Assembly (NCBI GenBank): GCA_900550455.1
Contig: URSE01000017.1
Location: 1-17,700, forward strand
DNA length: 17,700 bases
Direction of reading: 5' to 3'
DNA from: an uncultured Veillonella sp.
GTDB lineage: Bacteria; Bacillota; Negativicutes; Veillonellales; Veillonellaceae
In this document: positions 1 through 6,712 of the stretch, one piece after another
Numbering within the stretch: the first letter of the stretch is position 1
Layout of the letters: every line of letters starts with the position of its first letter
The notes under the pieces: model-generated
The model's input: only the letters and a program-made list of their open reading frames with translations
Database searches by the model: none
Told to the model about the DNA's origin: nothing
Made by a program: the position numbers and the translations under genes

Positions 1-40
1 GATTCTTGAGGCCCCGGCTCAATTGACGATGTCGAGTCAT
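1..40 (-). CDS. Amino-acid permease N-terminus (AAT/APC family), partial
   Basis: Only the first 13 codons lie in the window; the gene runs off the left edge. The peptide reads MTRHRQLSRGLKN. The QL-x-RGLKN stretch is the conserved lead-in to the first membrane helix of AAT-family permeases such as AroP, PheP and CycA, where it continues as RHIQLIALGG. The truncated next codon begins with C, which fits Arg. The ATG at 38-40 is chosen because a GAGG sequence lies 6 nt upstream and a good promoter lies at 81-109. An alternative ATG at 54-56 has no ribosome binding site and gives an unfamiliar peptide. Substrate cannot be told from 13 residues; an aromatic amino-acid permease would fit the neighbourhood but is inference. 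Confidence 0.5.
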   Translation of the reverse strand, partial: MTRHRQLSRGLKN

Positions 41-80
41 GGATAACCTCTTTCATAGTAAACAATAAAACATAGTATAT

Positions 81-109
81 ATCATAGTATGTCCACTCTA
101 AAAAAGCAA
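81..109 (-). promoter_or_regulatory. Sigma-70-type promoter of the left-edge permease
   Basis: On the minus strand, TTGCTT (104-109) and TATGAT (81-86) are separated by exactly 17 bp. The predicted transcript start is near 74, giving a leader of about 34 nt before the ATG at 40. The spacer contains a TTTTTAGAGTGG sequence that also occurs, inverted, in the aroF promoter. Confidence 0.6.
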
Positions 110-179
110 GTGTACTTTATATATAGACATATAACTAATGGATTCATTATGAGACCTTATAGGGATTGCTAAGCATAAT

Positions 180-221
180 AAAAAGAGGGGCTAGTTAATC
201 TATTCTGATTAACTAGCCCCT
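180..221 (-). terminator. Intrinsic terminator of the NCS2 permease
   Basis: A perfect 15-bp stem (186-200 with 207-221) with a 6-nt loop is followed on the minus strand by five Ts (180-184) after one spacer base. It lies 33 bp beyond the permease stop codon. Confidence 0.9.
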
Positions 222-253
222 CCTGGGTATTGTCCGTACATTATTAGGAACCT

Positions 254-1621
254 CTAGAACCATACATAGCGGATAATTACTAAGATGGCTAGGATATACA
301 TGATCTTAGAGACTTCCTTGGCCCGACCAGCGATGATTTTGACCAAAGGATAGGCTACGAGCCCAGCGGAGATGCCTTCTGCAATAGAGTAGGCAAATGG
401 CATAACCGTGATAACCAAGAAGGCAGGGAAGCCTTCTGTCCAGTCATCAAAGTCGATGTCGCGGATGGCACCAATCATGAAGGCGCCGACCATAACTAAA
501 ACAGGTGCAGTAGCACAGTTTGGCACTAAGACGAGAATCGGTGCGAAGAGGAGGGCGATGAGGAAGAGAATCCCTGTAGCGATGGCTGTGAGACCTGTTT
601 TGCCACCGGCTGCAACGCCAGAGGCGGATTCGATAAAGGCCGTTACAGTGGATACACCCAAGAGGCCGCCCAAGGATACACCGACCGCATCTACGGTCAT
701 AGCCTTACCGAGACCAGGGAATTCATTGGTCTTAGGGTTGGCGATGCCTGCCTTGGTTGCTGTACCAATCAAGGTCCCCATAGTATCGAAGAGTTCTACA
801 AAGGTAAAGGAAAAGATGATGGTGATGAGGCCCATATGGAAGGCACCAGGAATATCTAAGGCGAAGATGGCTGCTTGGCTAAAGTCAGGAATCGCCATCA
901 AGGAGAGATGGTCAGGTAATTGAGCCACACCTGTAGCATAGGCTAGGATAGAGGTGACGATGACACCGATGAGGAGGGCACCCCCTACCTTGCGAGCCAC
1001 TAAGATAGCGGTAAAAGCCAAAGAGAAGAGGGCCAGAAGGGTTTCTGGATTTTTGAGGTCTCCGAGGGCCAAGAAGGCTTGGGAGGCCGGTGGTGTAATG
1101 GTACCACCATGGGCCGCAGCAGCGGCCAAGATATCTGGGGCCAAGGAGAGGTTGATGACTACGAGACCAGAGAGCTTGAGGCCGATAAAGGTAATGAAGA
1201 GACCAATACCGGTGGTGATGGCTATCTTCATAGAGGCGGGAATGCCTTCTACAATCATTTGACGGATTCGGGTGGCCGTGAGAATGAGGAAGACGATACC
1301 GGAGATGAAGACTGCACCTAGTGCCGTCTGCCAGGAGATGCCCATACCCAATACAACCGAAAAGGAGTAGAAGGAAAGAAGGCCAACCCCTGGTGCTAAT
1401 GCGATAGGATAGTTGGCGATGAGGCCCATGAGGATAGATGTGATGCCCGCAGCTAAGCAAGTACCGATGAGGACAGCATCCTTGGATATACCGGCTATAG
1501 ATAGAATATTAGGGGCTAAGAAGAGGATGTAGGCCATGGTGATAAAGGTGGTCAAGCCGGCGATTATCTCGGTTTTGACCGTGGTGCCTCGTTGGGTGAG
1601 GCCGAAAAGTTTCTCTAACAT
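254..1621 (-). CDS. NCS2 family purine permease (AzgA/PbuG-like)
   Basis: Predicted inner-membrane proton symporter for a purine base (guanine, hypoxanthine or adenine), about 455 aa, the usual size for the AzgA branch. The N-terminus MLEKLFGL..GTTVKTEIIAGLTTFITMAYILFLAPNIL is the family signature. Residues 70-80 (ANYPIALAPGVG) and the later segment FVELFDTMGTLIGTATKAG plus STVTAFIESASG form the conserved half-helix and substrate regions. The protein is almost wholly hydrophobic, with roughly 12-14 membrane spans. The start is placed at the ATG at 1621 because AAAGGAG lies 6 nt upstream and homologues begin MLEKLF; an in-frame ATG at 1648 would overlap the putative -10. After APGVGL the usual Asn-Ala is Leu-Ser, and the usual Asp of VDxFDT is Glu, so exact substrate preference may differ. 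No purine riboswitch core was recognised upstream. Confidence 0.9.
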   Translation of the reverse strand: MLEKLFGLTQRGTTVKTEIIAGLTTFITMAYILFLAPNILSIAGISKDAVLIGTCLAAGITSILMGLIANYPIALAPGVGLLSFYSFSVVLGMGISWQTALGAVFISGIVFLILTATRIRQMIVEGIPASMKIAITTGIGLFITFIGLKLSGLVVINLSLAPDILAAAAAHGGTITPPASQAFLALGDLKNPETLLALFSLAFTAILVARKVGGALLIGVIVTSILAYATGVAQLPDHLSLMAIPDFSQAAIFALDIPGAFHMGLITIIFSFTFVELFDTMGTLIGTATKAGIANPKTNEFPGLGKAMTVDAVGVSLGGLLGVSTVTAFIESASGVAAGGKTGLTAIATGILFLIALLFAPILVLVPNCATAPVLVMVGAFMIGAIRDIDFDDWTEGFPAFLVITVMPFAYSIAEGISAGLVAYPLVKIIAGRAKEVSKIMYILAILVIIRYVWF

Positions 1622-1649
1622 GAGAAGCTCCTTTCTCATACAATACACA

Positions 1650-1676
1650 ATTATATGTTTAGGTGGTAAGGAACAA
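1650..1676 (-). promoter_or_regulatory. Candidate promoter of the NCS2 permease
   Basis: A perfect TATAAT on minus (1650-1655) lies 28 nt from the ATG at 1621. The best -35 match is TTGTTC (1671-1676) at a short 15-bp spacing, so the assignment is tentative. Confidence 0.35.
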
Positions 1677-1712
1677 TCTATAAGAATTCCTAATAAGCAT
1701 ATCGGTAATTAT

Positions 1713-1734
1713 TATATTTATATCTATAAATATA
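1713..1734. repeat. AT-rich perfect inverted repeat in the divergent NCS2/Rrf2 region
   Basis: Two perfect 10-nt arms (1713-1722 and 1725-1734, TATATTTATA and its complement) surround a 2-nt centre. It lies between the candidate promoters of the two divergent genes, a plausible operator position. The stretch is nearly all A/T, so chance is a real alternative. Confidence 0.4.
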
Positions 1735-1755
1735 GTTTATCATGGGCAAAGTATT

Positions 1756-1782
1756 TTGAAAATGAATAAATTCGACTATAAT
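1756..1782 (+). promoter_or_regulatory. Candidate promoter of the Rrf2-MFS operon
   Basis: TATAAT (1777-1782) is preceded by TTGAAA (1756-1761) with a 15-bp spacer, or by TTTGAA (1755-1760) with 16 bp. The start codon follows at 1815 with AGGAG at 1804-1808. The -10 is perfect but the spacing is short. An Rrf2 autoregulatory operator would be expected around here; none can be named. Confidence 0.5.
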
Positions 1783-1814
1783 AAAGGGGTATTAGAAATT
1801 GAGAGGAGTCTGTC

Positions 1815-2243
1815 ATGCGAATTTCCACAAAGGGTCGCTACGCCTTGCGTGTCTTGGCTGATATAGCGACAAATGGGACCACTAAGAATGTATCAATCCG
1901 AGAAATCGCACAACGACAAGGTATTTCCGATAAATACTTGGAAGGGATTGTAGCTCGACTTACCTCGGCAGGCCTCTTAAAGTCCGTCCGTGGCAAGTAC
2001 GGTGGCTATCAATTGGTTAAGGCCCCTGAGGATTATAACGTGTATGAGATTCTCTATGCTGCGGAGGATTCCATTGCCCTGGTGTCATGTTTAGATGATG
2101 CGGCGGAGGCTTGTCCGGTTATGAAGGAGTGCCTGACAGCCCCCCTATGGGCCCATTTACAACATGAATTCAGATTGTCCATGGAGCGCGTATCCCTTCG
2201 GGATGTAATGAATCAGTCTTTCCACTCCTTTGAGGAAGACTAG
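1815..2243 (+). CDS. Rrf2 family transcriptional regulator (IscR-like, three cysteines)
   Basis: A 142-aa DNA-binding regulator of the Rrf2 family. It starts with the family hallmark MRISTKGRYALRVLADIA. Residues 26-66 form the winged helix, including IREIAQRQGISDKYLEGIVARL and GLLKSVRGKYGGYQL. Cysteines at 92, 100 and 106 (spacing X7, X5) resemble the Fe-S ligand triad of IscR (C92, C98, C104), so a redox- or iron-sensing cluster is plausible but inferred. CymR-type cysteine regulators of this family usually lack the triad. The ATG at 1815 has AGGAG 6 nt upstream. Its stop codon abuts the ATG of the downstream efflux transporter, so the two are almost certainly co-transcribed and translationally coupled. 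This suggests it controls that pump and probably its own operon. Confidence 0.9.
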   Translation: MRISTKGRYALRVLADIATNGTTKNVSIREIAQRQGISDKYLEGIVARLTSAGLLKSVRGKYGGYQLVKAPEDYNVYEILYAAEDSIALVSCLDDAAEACPVMKECLTAPLWAHLQHEFRLSMERVSLRDVMNQSFHSFEED

Positions 2244-3575
2244 ATGCGTATGGATAAAAAGGCACGTAATGAGCGAGATAGAGAGCTAGGGGGCATGCGC
2301 AATGTGTGGATCATCACGCTAGCCATGATGACCCTGGCAATTTGTTACACTATGTTAGTTCCATTCCTACCTGTCTACCTGTTAGAATTAGGCGTAGATA
2401 AGGATTATGTAGCTCTTTGGTCTGGCGCTATTTTTTCCATTACCTTCTTTATAGCTGGTCTTATGGCCCCTATATGGGGAAAAATTGCCGATAAGCACGG
2501 CAAGAAGATGATGGCCGTACGGGCCGGCTTTGCTATCGGTATTTCATATATTTTCTTAGGCCTGGCTCAAGGGCCTTGGCAGCTCTTGGCGGCTCGTGCT
2601 TTTCAGGGCTTTGCCAATGGTTTTATGCCAGCGGCTATGACTATGGTATCCCTATCCGTTGTAGATAGTCAGGTGGGAGCTGCCCTGGGCATCTTCCAAA
2701 CAGGTCTCATCTTAGGCAATGTGGTAGGGCCTTTTATGGGTGGACTGGTAGAATCTATTGTTGGAATGCGACCGGTCTTCATCGTGTCAGGCCTTATCGT
2801 AGCCCTTGCAACGGCAGCTGTTCTTTTCTTGGTAAAAGAACCAAATATGAAAGCGGCCTCCGCTGAACGTCAAACAGCGTCATCTAACGAGGTGGACACC
2901 ACTGATCAACTCGATGTGACATCATCTGACCTAAAGGTCGATCAGTCTAAGGCAAAGAAGGTAGTTAGGTCTTCCTCTATTATTAGCGATTTTAAGTTTG
3001 TGGCTAAGAATGGCATCTTAGTTCAGCTCCTTTGGCTTTACTTCTTTGTGCAATGTGCCATTATGATGCTACAACCAATCCTAGCCCTCTATGTGGGAGA
3101 AATGAAGGGAACCATGGAAGGGGCAGCTATGTTGTCTGGTATCATCCTCTCCATTGGAGGAATGGCTGGCACTATTACCACCAACCTCTGGGTTCGTTAT
3201 GGGCAAAGGCGGGGCTATTTTAGGGTTATCTTCCTTTGTTTTGTAGGGGGCGGTACGGTCCTCCTTTTACAGAGTCTCCCCTTCGGTGTTCTTTGGTTTG
3301 GGGCCCTCCAGATCCTGGTTGGGTCCTTCCTAGTAGGGGTTAATCCTTCTTTATCAGCGGCTATAACCCTTAATACGGATCCTAGTTTCCGGGGCCGGAT
3401 ATTTGGTATGACCACGACAGCCCAACAATTTGGTTCTATGGTGGGCCCTCTCTTCGCCTCTGTCGTATCCACTTATTTGGGTATGCATTGGGTCTTTACG
3501 CTGACGGGGGTCCTTCTCTTCTACTTAGCTTATAAAGCTTGGCATTTGGATAAGAAGCCTGATCAAAAGGTATAA
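2244..3575 (+). CDS. MFS drug:H+ antiporter (MdtG/PmrA-like)
   Basis: A 443-aa inner-membrane transporter with two six-helix halves split by a hydrophilic loop (about residues 203-248). Residues 79-88 (GKIADKHGKK) are MFS motif A between helices 2 and 3. Residues 158-167 (GNVVGPFMGG) match antiporter motif C, typical of 12-helix drug efflux pumps. WQLLAARAFQGFANGFMPAA and GMRPVF resemble MdtG/PmrA, so export of a toxic or fluoroquinolone-like compound is likely; the true substrate is unknown. The ATG at 2244 directly follows the regulator's TAG, and GAGGAAG at 2232-2238 inside the upstream gene serves as its ribosome binding site (5-nt spacing; an ATG at 2250 would be 11 nt away). Transcription probably ends at the terminator at 3656-3682. 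Confidence 0.88.
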   Translation: MRMDKKARNERDRELGGMRNVWIITLAMMTLAICYTMLVPFLPVYLLELGVDKDYVALWSGAIFSITFFIAGLMAPIWGKIADKHGKKMMAVRAGFAIGISYIFLGLAQGPWQLLAARAFQGFANGFMPAAMTMVSLSVVDSQVGAALGIFQTGLILGNVVGPFMGGLVESIVGMRPVFIVSGLIVALATAAVLFLVKEPNMKAASAERQTASSNEVDTTDQLDVTSSDLKVDQSKAKKVVRSSSIISDFKFVAKNGILVQLLWLYFFVQCAIMMLQPILALYVGEMKGTMEGAAMLSGIILSIGGMAGTITTNLWVRYGQRRGYFRVIFLCFVGGGTVLLLQSLPFGVLWFGALQILVGSFLVGVNPSLSAAITLNTDPSFRGRIFGMTTTAQQFGSMVGPLFASVVSTYLGMHWVFTLTGVLLFYLAYKAWHLDKKPDQKV

Positions 3576-3588
3576 GCATAGTCTTGCC

Positions 3589-3621
3589 TAGGTCTCTTTT
3601 TCTTTGATAAGGTGAGACCTA
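3589..3621. other. Stem-loop in the MFS-aroD gap
   Basis: An 8-bp perfect stem (TAGGTCTC at 3589-3596 with its complement at 3614-3621) encloses a 17-nt loop. No T-tract follows on either strand, so it is not a standard terminator. It could be a 3' end stabiliser or part of an aroD leader. Confidence 0.35.
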
Positions 3622-3655
3622 CTTATGTAGCACAGTTATTAGCGTCTATATTGTT

Positions 3656-3682
3656 GAGCCCGCCTCTTTAGGGGCTCTTTTT
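3656..3682 (+). terminator. Intrinsic terminator after the MFS gene, directly ahead of aroD
   Basis: GAGCCC (3656-3661) pairs with GGGCTC (3672-3677), followed at once by five Ts (3678-3682). It sits 80 bp after the MFS stop and only 31 bp before the aroD ATG. There is little room for a promoter between it and the aroD ribosome binding site at 3703-3707. Confidence 0.75.
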
Positions 3683-3713
3683 GAAAGCCCTAGAGGCTTA
3701 TGAGGAGCTAGAA

Positions 3714-4463
3714 ATGACAAAGATTGGCCCTGTTAGTTTAGGCGGTCGGACTAAGGTCTGCCTACCTATCGTGGCTAAGACCCTTGAAGAGGTCTTAGAC
3801 CAATGTAAGTTTTTGGCCACAAAGACCTATGATGTAACAGAATTACGATTGGATTTTCTAGGCGACGCCTATTGTAAAAAGACCCTTATGGCGGCAACTA
3901 AGGCTGTTCGTCAGGCTCTACCTGATAGGGGCCTTATCGCCACCTGGCGGACTCGAGGCGAGGGGGGCGATAAGGACTTAGATAGGGATAACTACGTTGA
4001 CCTACTAGCTAGTCTGATTGAATCTGGTTCAGTCGATGCGATAGATTTAGAATACTTCTTTGTTCCCCAAGCTATGAAATCACTTGTAGACCTGGCTAAG
4101 GCCAGGGGTCTTACGGTGATTATGAGTAACCATGACTTCCACAAGACACCCAGTCGTGAAGAAATCGTAGATCGTTTACTCGGCATGAGGAAGGCCGGGG
4201 CTCAGGTGGCTAAGTTAGCCTGCATGCCCCAGGGGCCAGAGGATCTTCTGACACTGTTAGCAGCAACTTATGAGGTCCATAAGGCCTACCCGGACCAGGC
4301 TCTTATTACTATGTCCATGGGGCACCTAGGTATGCTGAGCCGGATTTGTGGATCTACCTTCGGTAACTGCATCAGCTTTGGCACAGCCGGTCAGGCTTCG
4401 GCGCCAGGCCAGGTCCCTCTGGATCAATTACAATCTATCCTAAACCTTCTAGACCAAGAGTAG
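3714..4463 (+). CDS. aroD: 3-dehydroquinate dehydratase, type I
   Basis: Catalyses the third shikimate-pathway step, 3-dehydroquinate to 3-dehydroshikimate, by a Schiff-base mechanism in the cytoplasm. At 249 aa it has the normal type I size. Visible active-site residues: E43, R45 and D47 (TELRLDFL), R79 (ATWRT), H140 and H143 (SNHDFH; H140-D141 aligns best with the catalytic His), K167 (VAKLA, the Schiff-base lysine), R210 (LSRICGS) and Q233 in SAPGQ. The ATG at 3714 is chosen because AGGAG lies 6 nt upstream and families start just before this point. An in-frame TTG at 3681 lies inside the terminator T-tract and is rejected. It is the only shikimate gene on the plus strand, separated from the aro operon by pdxK, and may depend on read-through from the MFS operon. 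Confidence 0.95.
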   Translation: MTKIGPVSLGGRTKVCLPIVAKTLEEVLDQCKFLATKTYDVTELRLDFLGDAYCKKTLMAATKAVRQALPDRGLIATWRTRGEGGDKDLDRDNYVDLLASLIESGSVDAIDLEYFFVPQAMKSLVDLAKARGLTVIMSNHDFHKTPSREEIVDRLLGMRKAGAQVAKLACMPQGPEDLLTLLAATYEVHKAYPDQALITMSMGHLGMLSRICGSTFGNCISFGTAGQASAPGQVPLDQLQSILNLLDQE

Positions 4464-4484
4464 GGATGGTTTATAAAGATATAT

Positions 4485-4526
4485 AACAGGCGGTAGTTCA
4501 TGATTGGTCATGGACTACCGCCTGTT
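4485..4526. terminator. Bidirectional terminator between aroD and pdxK
   Basis: A 19-bp stem with one G-T wobble (4485-4503 with 4508-4526) closes a 4-nt loop. T-rich sequence follows on plus (4527-4540), and a weaker T-rich stretch follows on minus. It lies between two convergent genes. Confidence 0.88.
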
Positions 4527-4542
4527 TATGTCTTTATTATTA

Positions 4543-5346
4543 TTAAGCTCTTAATTGGGTGTGGTCTACAGGCCCAACGAATTGGTTGAGGGCAAAGGAA
4601 TGTTCTAAGGCTCTAGTAATGAGTGCCTTGGCCGTCATGACTGCTTCCTTGACGGAATGGCCCTTGGCCAACTCAGCCGTGATGCAGGCCGAATAGGTGC
4701 AACCTGCGCCATGGGTCCATTTGGTAGGCACCTTAGGGGCCCCCATAGGGATAAAGTCTTGGCCGTCATAGAGGAGGTCGATGGCGATATCCCCTCCGAA
4801 ACCTTCCCGTCGCTTGATGACAACGTTTTTAGCACCTAGCGCATGAATACGCTTAGCTGCTTCCTTAGCATCATCTAAGTTTTGGATAGGGTCCATACCG
4901 GCTAATTGGGCCGCTTCGAAGTCATTGGGAGTGACTAGACTAGCGTGAGGTAGGAGGTATTTGCGCATGGCATCCACATTTTCCGGGAAGAGATTGTGTG
5001 GTACGCCATCATTAACCTTGCAGGCCAAGACAGGATCGATGACAAGAGGTATGTCCAAATCCTTGAGTAGGGAACCTACGTATTCAATAATCTCAACGGT
5101 TGGTAGCATACCTGTTTTGAGAGCATCTGGGCCAACGCCTTGAAGGGCTGTTTTAATTTGTGCTTTGATGGTGTCCATAGGGACAGGGAATATTTGATGG
5201 CTCCAAGCTTGGTCTGGATCCATAGCGACGATAACGGTGATGGCACTCATGCCATAGGCATTTCTTTCTTCAAAGGTCTTAAGGTCTGCTTGGATACCAG
5301 CACCGCCACTCGTATCCGAACCAGCTATAGTCAATACTTTTTTCAT
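4543..5346 (-). CDS. pdxK: PdxK/ThiD-family kinase: pyridoxine/pyridoxal (possibly HMP) kinase
   Basis: A 267-aa ribokinase-superfamily enzyme that phosphorylates a B6 vitamer and possibly hydroxymethylpyrimidine. The N-terminus MKKVLTIAGSDTSGGAGIQA is common to ThiD and PdxK. The block VIVAMDPDQAWSHQIFPV (38-55), KTGMLPTVEIIE (77-88) and the ending LNQFVGPVDH match the B. subtilis/S. aureus PdxK subgroup better than true ThiD. C216 in HGAGCT (212-217) and C109 correspond to the subgroup's conserved active-site cysteines, used for pyridoxal binding. The start at 5346 has GAGGAG 8 nt upstream. It follows the aro operon by 119 bp with no clear terminator between, so read-through is possible. 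It also has a candidate promoter of its own. Automated pipelines may name it thiD. Family assignment is firm, substrate inferred. Confidence 0.85.
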   Translation of the reverse strand: MKKVLTIAGSDTSGGAGIQADLKTFEERNAYGMSAITVIVAMDPDQAWSHQIFPVPMDTIKAQIKTALQGVGPDALKTGMLPTVEIIEYVGSLLKDLDIPLVIDPVLACKVNDGVPHNLFPENVDAMRKYLLPHASLVTPNDFEAAQLAGMDPIQNLDDAKEAAKRIHALGAKNVVIKRREGFGGDIAIDLLYDGQDFIPMGAPKVPTKWTHGAGCTYSACITAELAKGHSVKEAVMTAKALITRALEHSFALNQFVGPVDHTQLRA

Positions 5347-5431
5347 AAGGAAATCTCCTCTAATACTGTGTTAGATGGGATAGCCAGCCTATTTAGGATG
5401 GAATCCTTGGAATTATAAGTAAGATATGTTT

Positions 5432-5458
5432 AGTATATCACTTTAGCAGAGATTGCAA
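5432..5458 (-). promoter_or_regulatory. Candidate promoter of pdxK
   Basis: On minus, TATACT (5432-5437) is preceded by TG one base upstream (extended -10) and by TTGCAA (5453-5458) at 15 bp. The pdxK ATG is at 5346. The extended -10 could offset the short spacer. Confidence 0.4.
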
Positions 5459-5465
5459 GCATTTT

Positions 5466-6704
5466 TTAGACTTCTCCTAAGTGGTCCTTAAAGTCTAGTA
5501 GGATGGCATCAACTGTTTCCTGAGCCTGGCGATGGTGGGCAATGGTGCATTGGGAGAAGGCTTGGTACATAGGTGTTCGGACAGCTTCTACCTCTTTGAG
5601 CCTGTCCAAGCCACCTGCAGAGAGGGGACGACCTGCCGTTGCCAGTTTGTCTAAGGGTTGCGTTAACTGATAGATACGGCCATTTTGGCGGAGGGGAAGG
5701 AAGTTGTCCTCTATGGTAACGGCGCCACCACCGGTGGCGATTACTAGTCCCCCGCACTTGCCAATGTCTTGGATCGCTTTAGATTCCACCTGGCGGAAGG
5801 CAGCTTCTCCTTGGCTTTTAATGTAGTTGGAGATGGACCCAATTTCTTTGCTTATCTCTTGGTCTATATCTATGAAAGTCCGTCCCATTCTTTGGGCCAA
5901 AGCCTTACCTACAGTGGTTTTACCCACTCCTGGCATGCCTACGAGGATGATGTTCTCTTGATCTCCTTGGAGATTTTTAACTAGCTCTTCTGTTTTGATA
6001 GAACTTTCACATTCTAAGAAGAGTTTAGAGGCCGCTACTGCTTGGTCAACTAGGAAGGGGAGGCCGTTGACGGCCTTGAGGCCCAATTGTCTAGCCTGTA
6101 ATAGAAGGCTGGTCCGTAGGGGATTATAGATGAGGTCTACCACACCCTCAAGCAGGCTAAAAGGAGCTAGGTCGATGAGTGCTTGAGGACACTCAGGGTA
6201 CATGCCTACAGGAGTGGCGTTGATGATAATTTGGGCCTTGTGGTAGAAGTGGTGGACATCTTGGTAGAAGGGGGCTGTCTTACGGGAGAGGTGGATAATC
6301 TCCTTAGCGCCCAAGTCTTCTAGCGCTATGTGTAGGGTGTGGGAAGAGGCTCCGTCCCCCAAGATGAGGCAGACCTTACCGGCTACCTCCATATGGCCAT
6401 AATCCAGGCTATAAAGGAAGCCTAGGTAATCCGTGTTATCCCCGTGCCAGGCTCCGTCTCGGCGGACCATGGTATTGACCACACCGGTCTTTTGGGCCCG
6501 GTCAGATAGGGTTTGACAGGCCTCGTAGGCGGCAATTTTGTAAGGAATCGTTACATTGAGCCCTTGTAGGGATGGATCGGCGAAGAAGTCCGCCAATTGG
6601 TCTGGCTCCTTTTCAAAAAGGGTATAGCTTTCATTACCAAGGGCATGATGGATAGCCGGTGAATAAGAGTGACCTAGGGTTCGCCCCAGTAGTCCAAATT
6701 TCAT
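5466..6704 (-). CDS. aroE-aroK: Fused shikimate dehydrogenase-shikimate kinase
   Basis: A 412-aa bifunctional enzyme for steps 4 and 5 of the shikimate pathway. The AroE part (about 1-235) shows GHSYSP (11-16, shikimate-binding serines), NVTIPYK with catalytic K56, GDNTD with D92, NATPVGM (162-168), YNPLRT (193-198) and VDQAV with Q221. The AroK part (about 248-412) shows Walker A GMPGVGKTT (256-264), DID (279-281), GEAAFRQVE with R304, GGGA (325-328), lid arginine R359 in AGRPL and R376 in VRTPMY. A short linker rich in E and K (231-250) joins them. The AroE nucleotide-binding turn is GDGASS (116-121), not the usual GxGGAA/S. AGGAGG lies 4 nt before the ATG. The gene is the last certain one in the aro operon, 8 bp after pheA. 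The order, dehydrogenase first, matches the reaction order. Confidence 0.93.
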   Translation of the reverse strand: MKFGLLGRTLGHSYSPAIHHALGNESYTLFEKEPDQLADFFADPSLQGLNVTIPYKIAAYEACQTLSDRAQKTGVVNTMVRRDGAWHGDNTDYLGFLYSLDYGHMEVAGKVCLILGDGASSHTLHIALEDLGAKEIIHLSRKTAPFYQDVHHFYHKAQIIINATPVGMYPECPQALIDLAPFSLLEGVVDLIYNPLRTSLLLQARQLGLKAVNGLPFLVDQAVAASKLFLECESSIKTEELVKNLQGDQENIILVGMPGVGKTTVGKALAQRMGRTFIDIDQEISKEIGSISNYIKSQGEAAFRQVESKAIQDIGKCGGLVIATGGGAVTIEDNFLPLRQNGRIYQLTQPLDKLATAGRPLSAGGLDRLKEVEAVRTPMYQAFSQCTIAHHRQAQETVDAILLDFKDHLGEV

Positions 6705-6712
6705 AGAACCTC

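Noticed and set aside
912..1460. Long open frames overlapping the NCS2 gene on both strands
   Set aside because: Their translations are unlike proteins (runs of R, H, S, P) and they lie fully inside a clear permease gene. The same holds for overlapping frames in the aro and nrd genes.
1622..1648. Upstream ATG at 1648 as the NCS2 permease start
   Set aside because: The ATG at 1621 has a proper AAAGGAG and matches the family N-terminus; 1648 would crowd the putative -10.
1622..1740. Purine riboswitch upstream of the purine permease
   Set aside because: None of the conserved purine-aptamer junction or loop sequences could be found, and the likely transcript leader is only about 20 nt.
3681..3713. 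TTG at 3681 as the aroD start, adding 11 residues
   Set aside because: It falls in the terminator T-tract and has no ribosome binding site; the ATG at 3714 has AGGAG at 6 nt.
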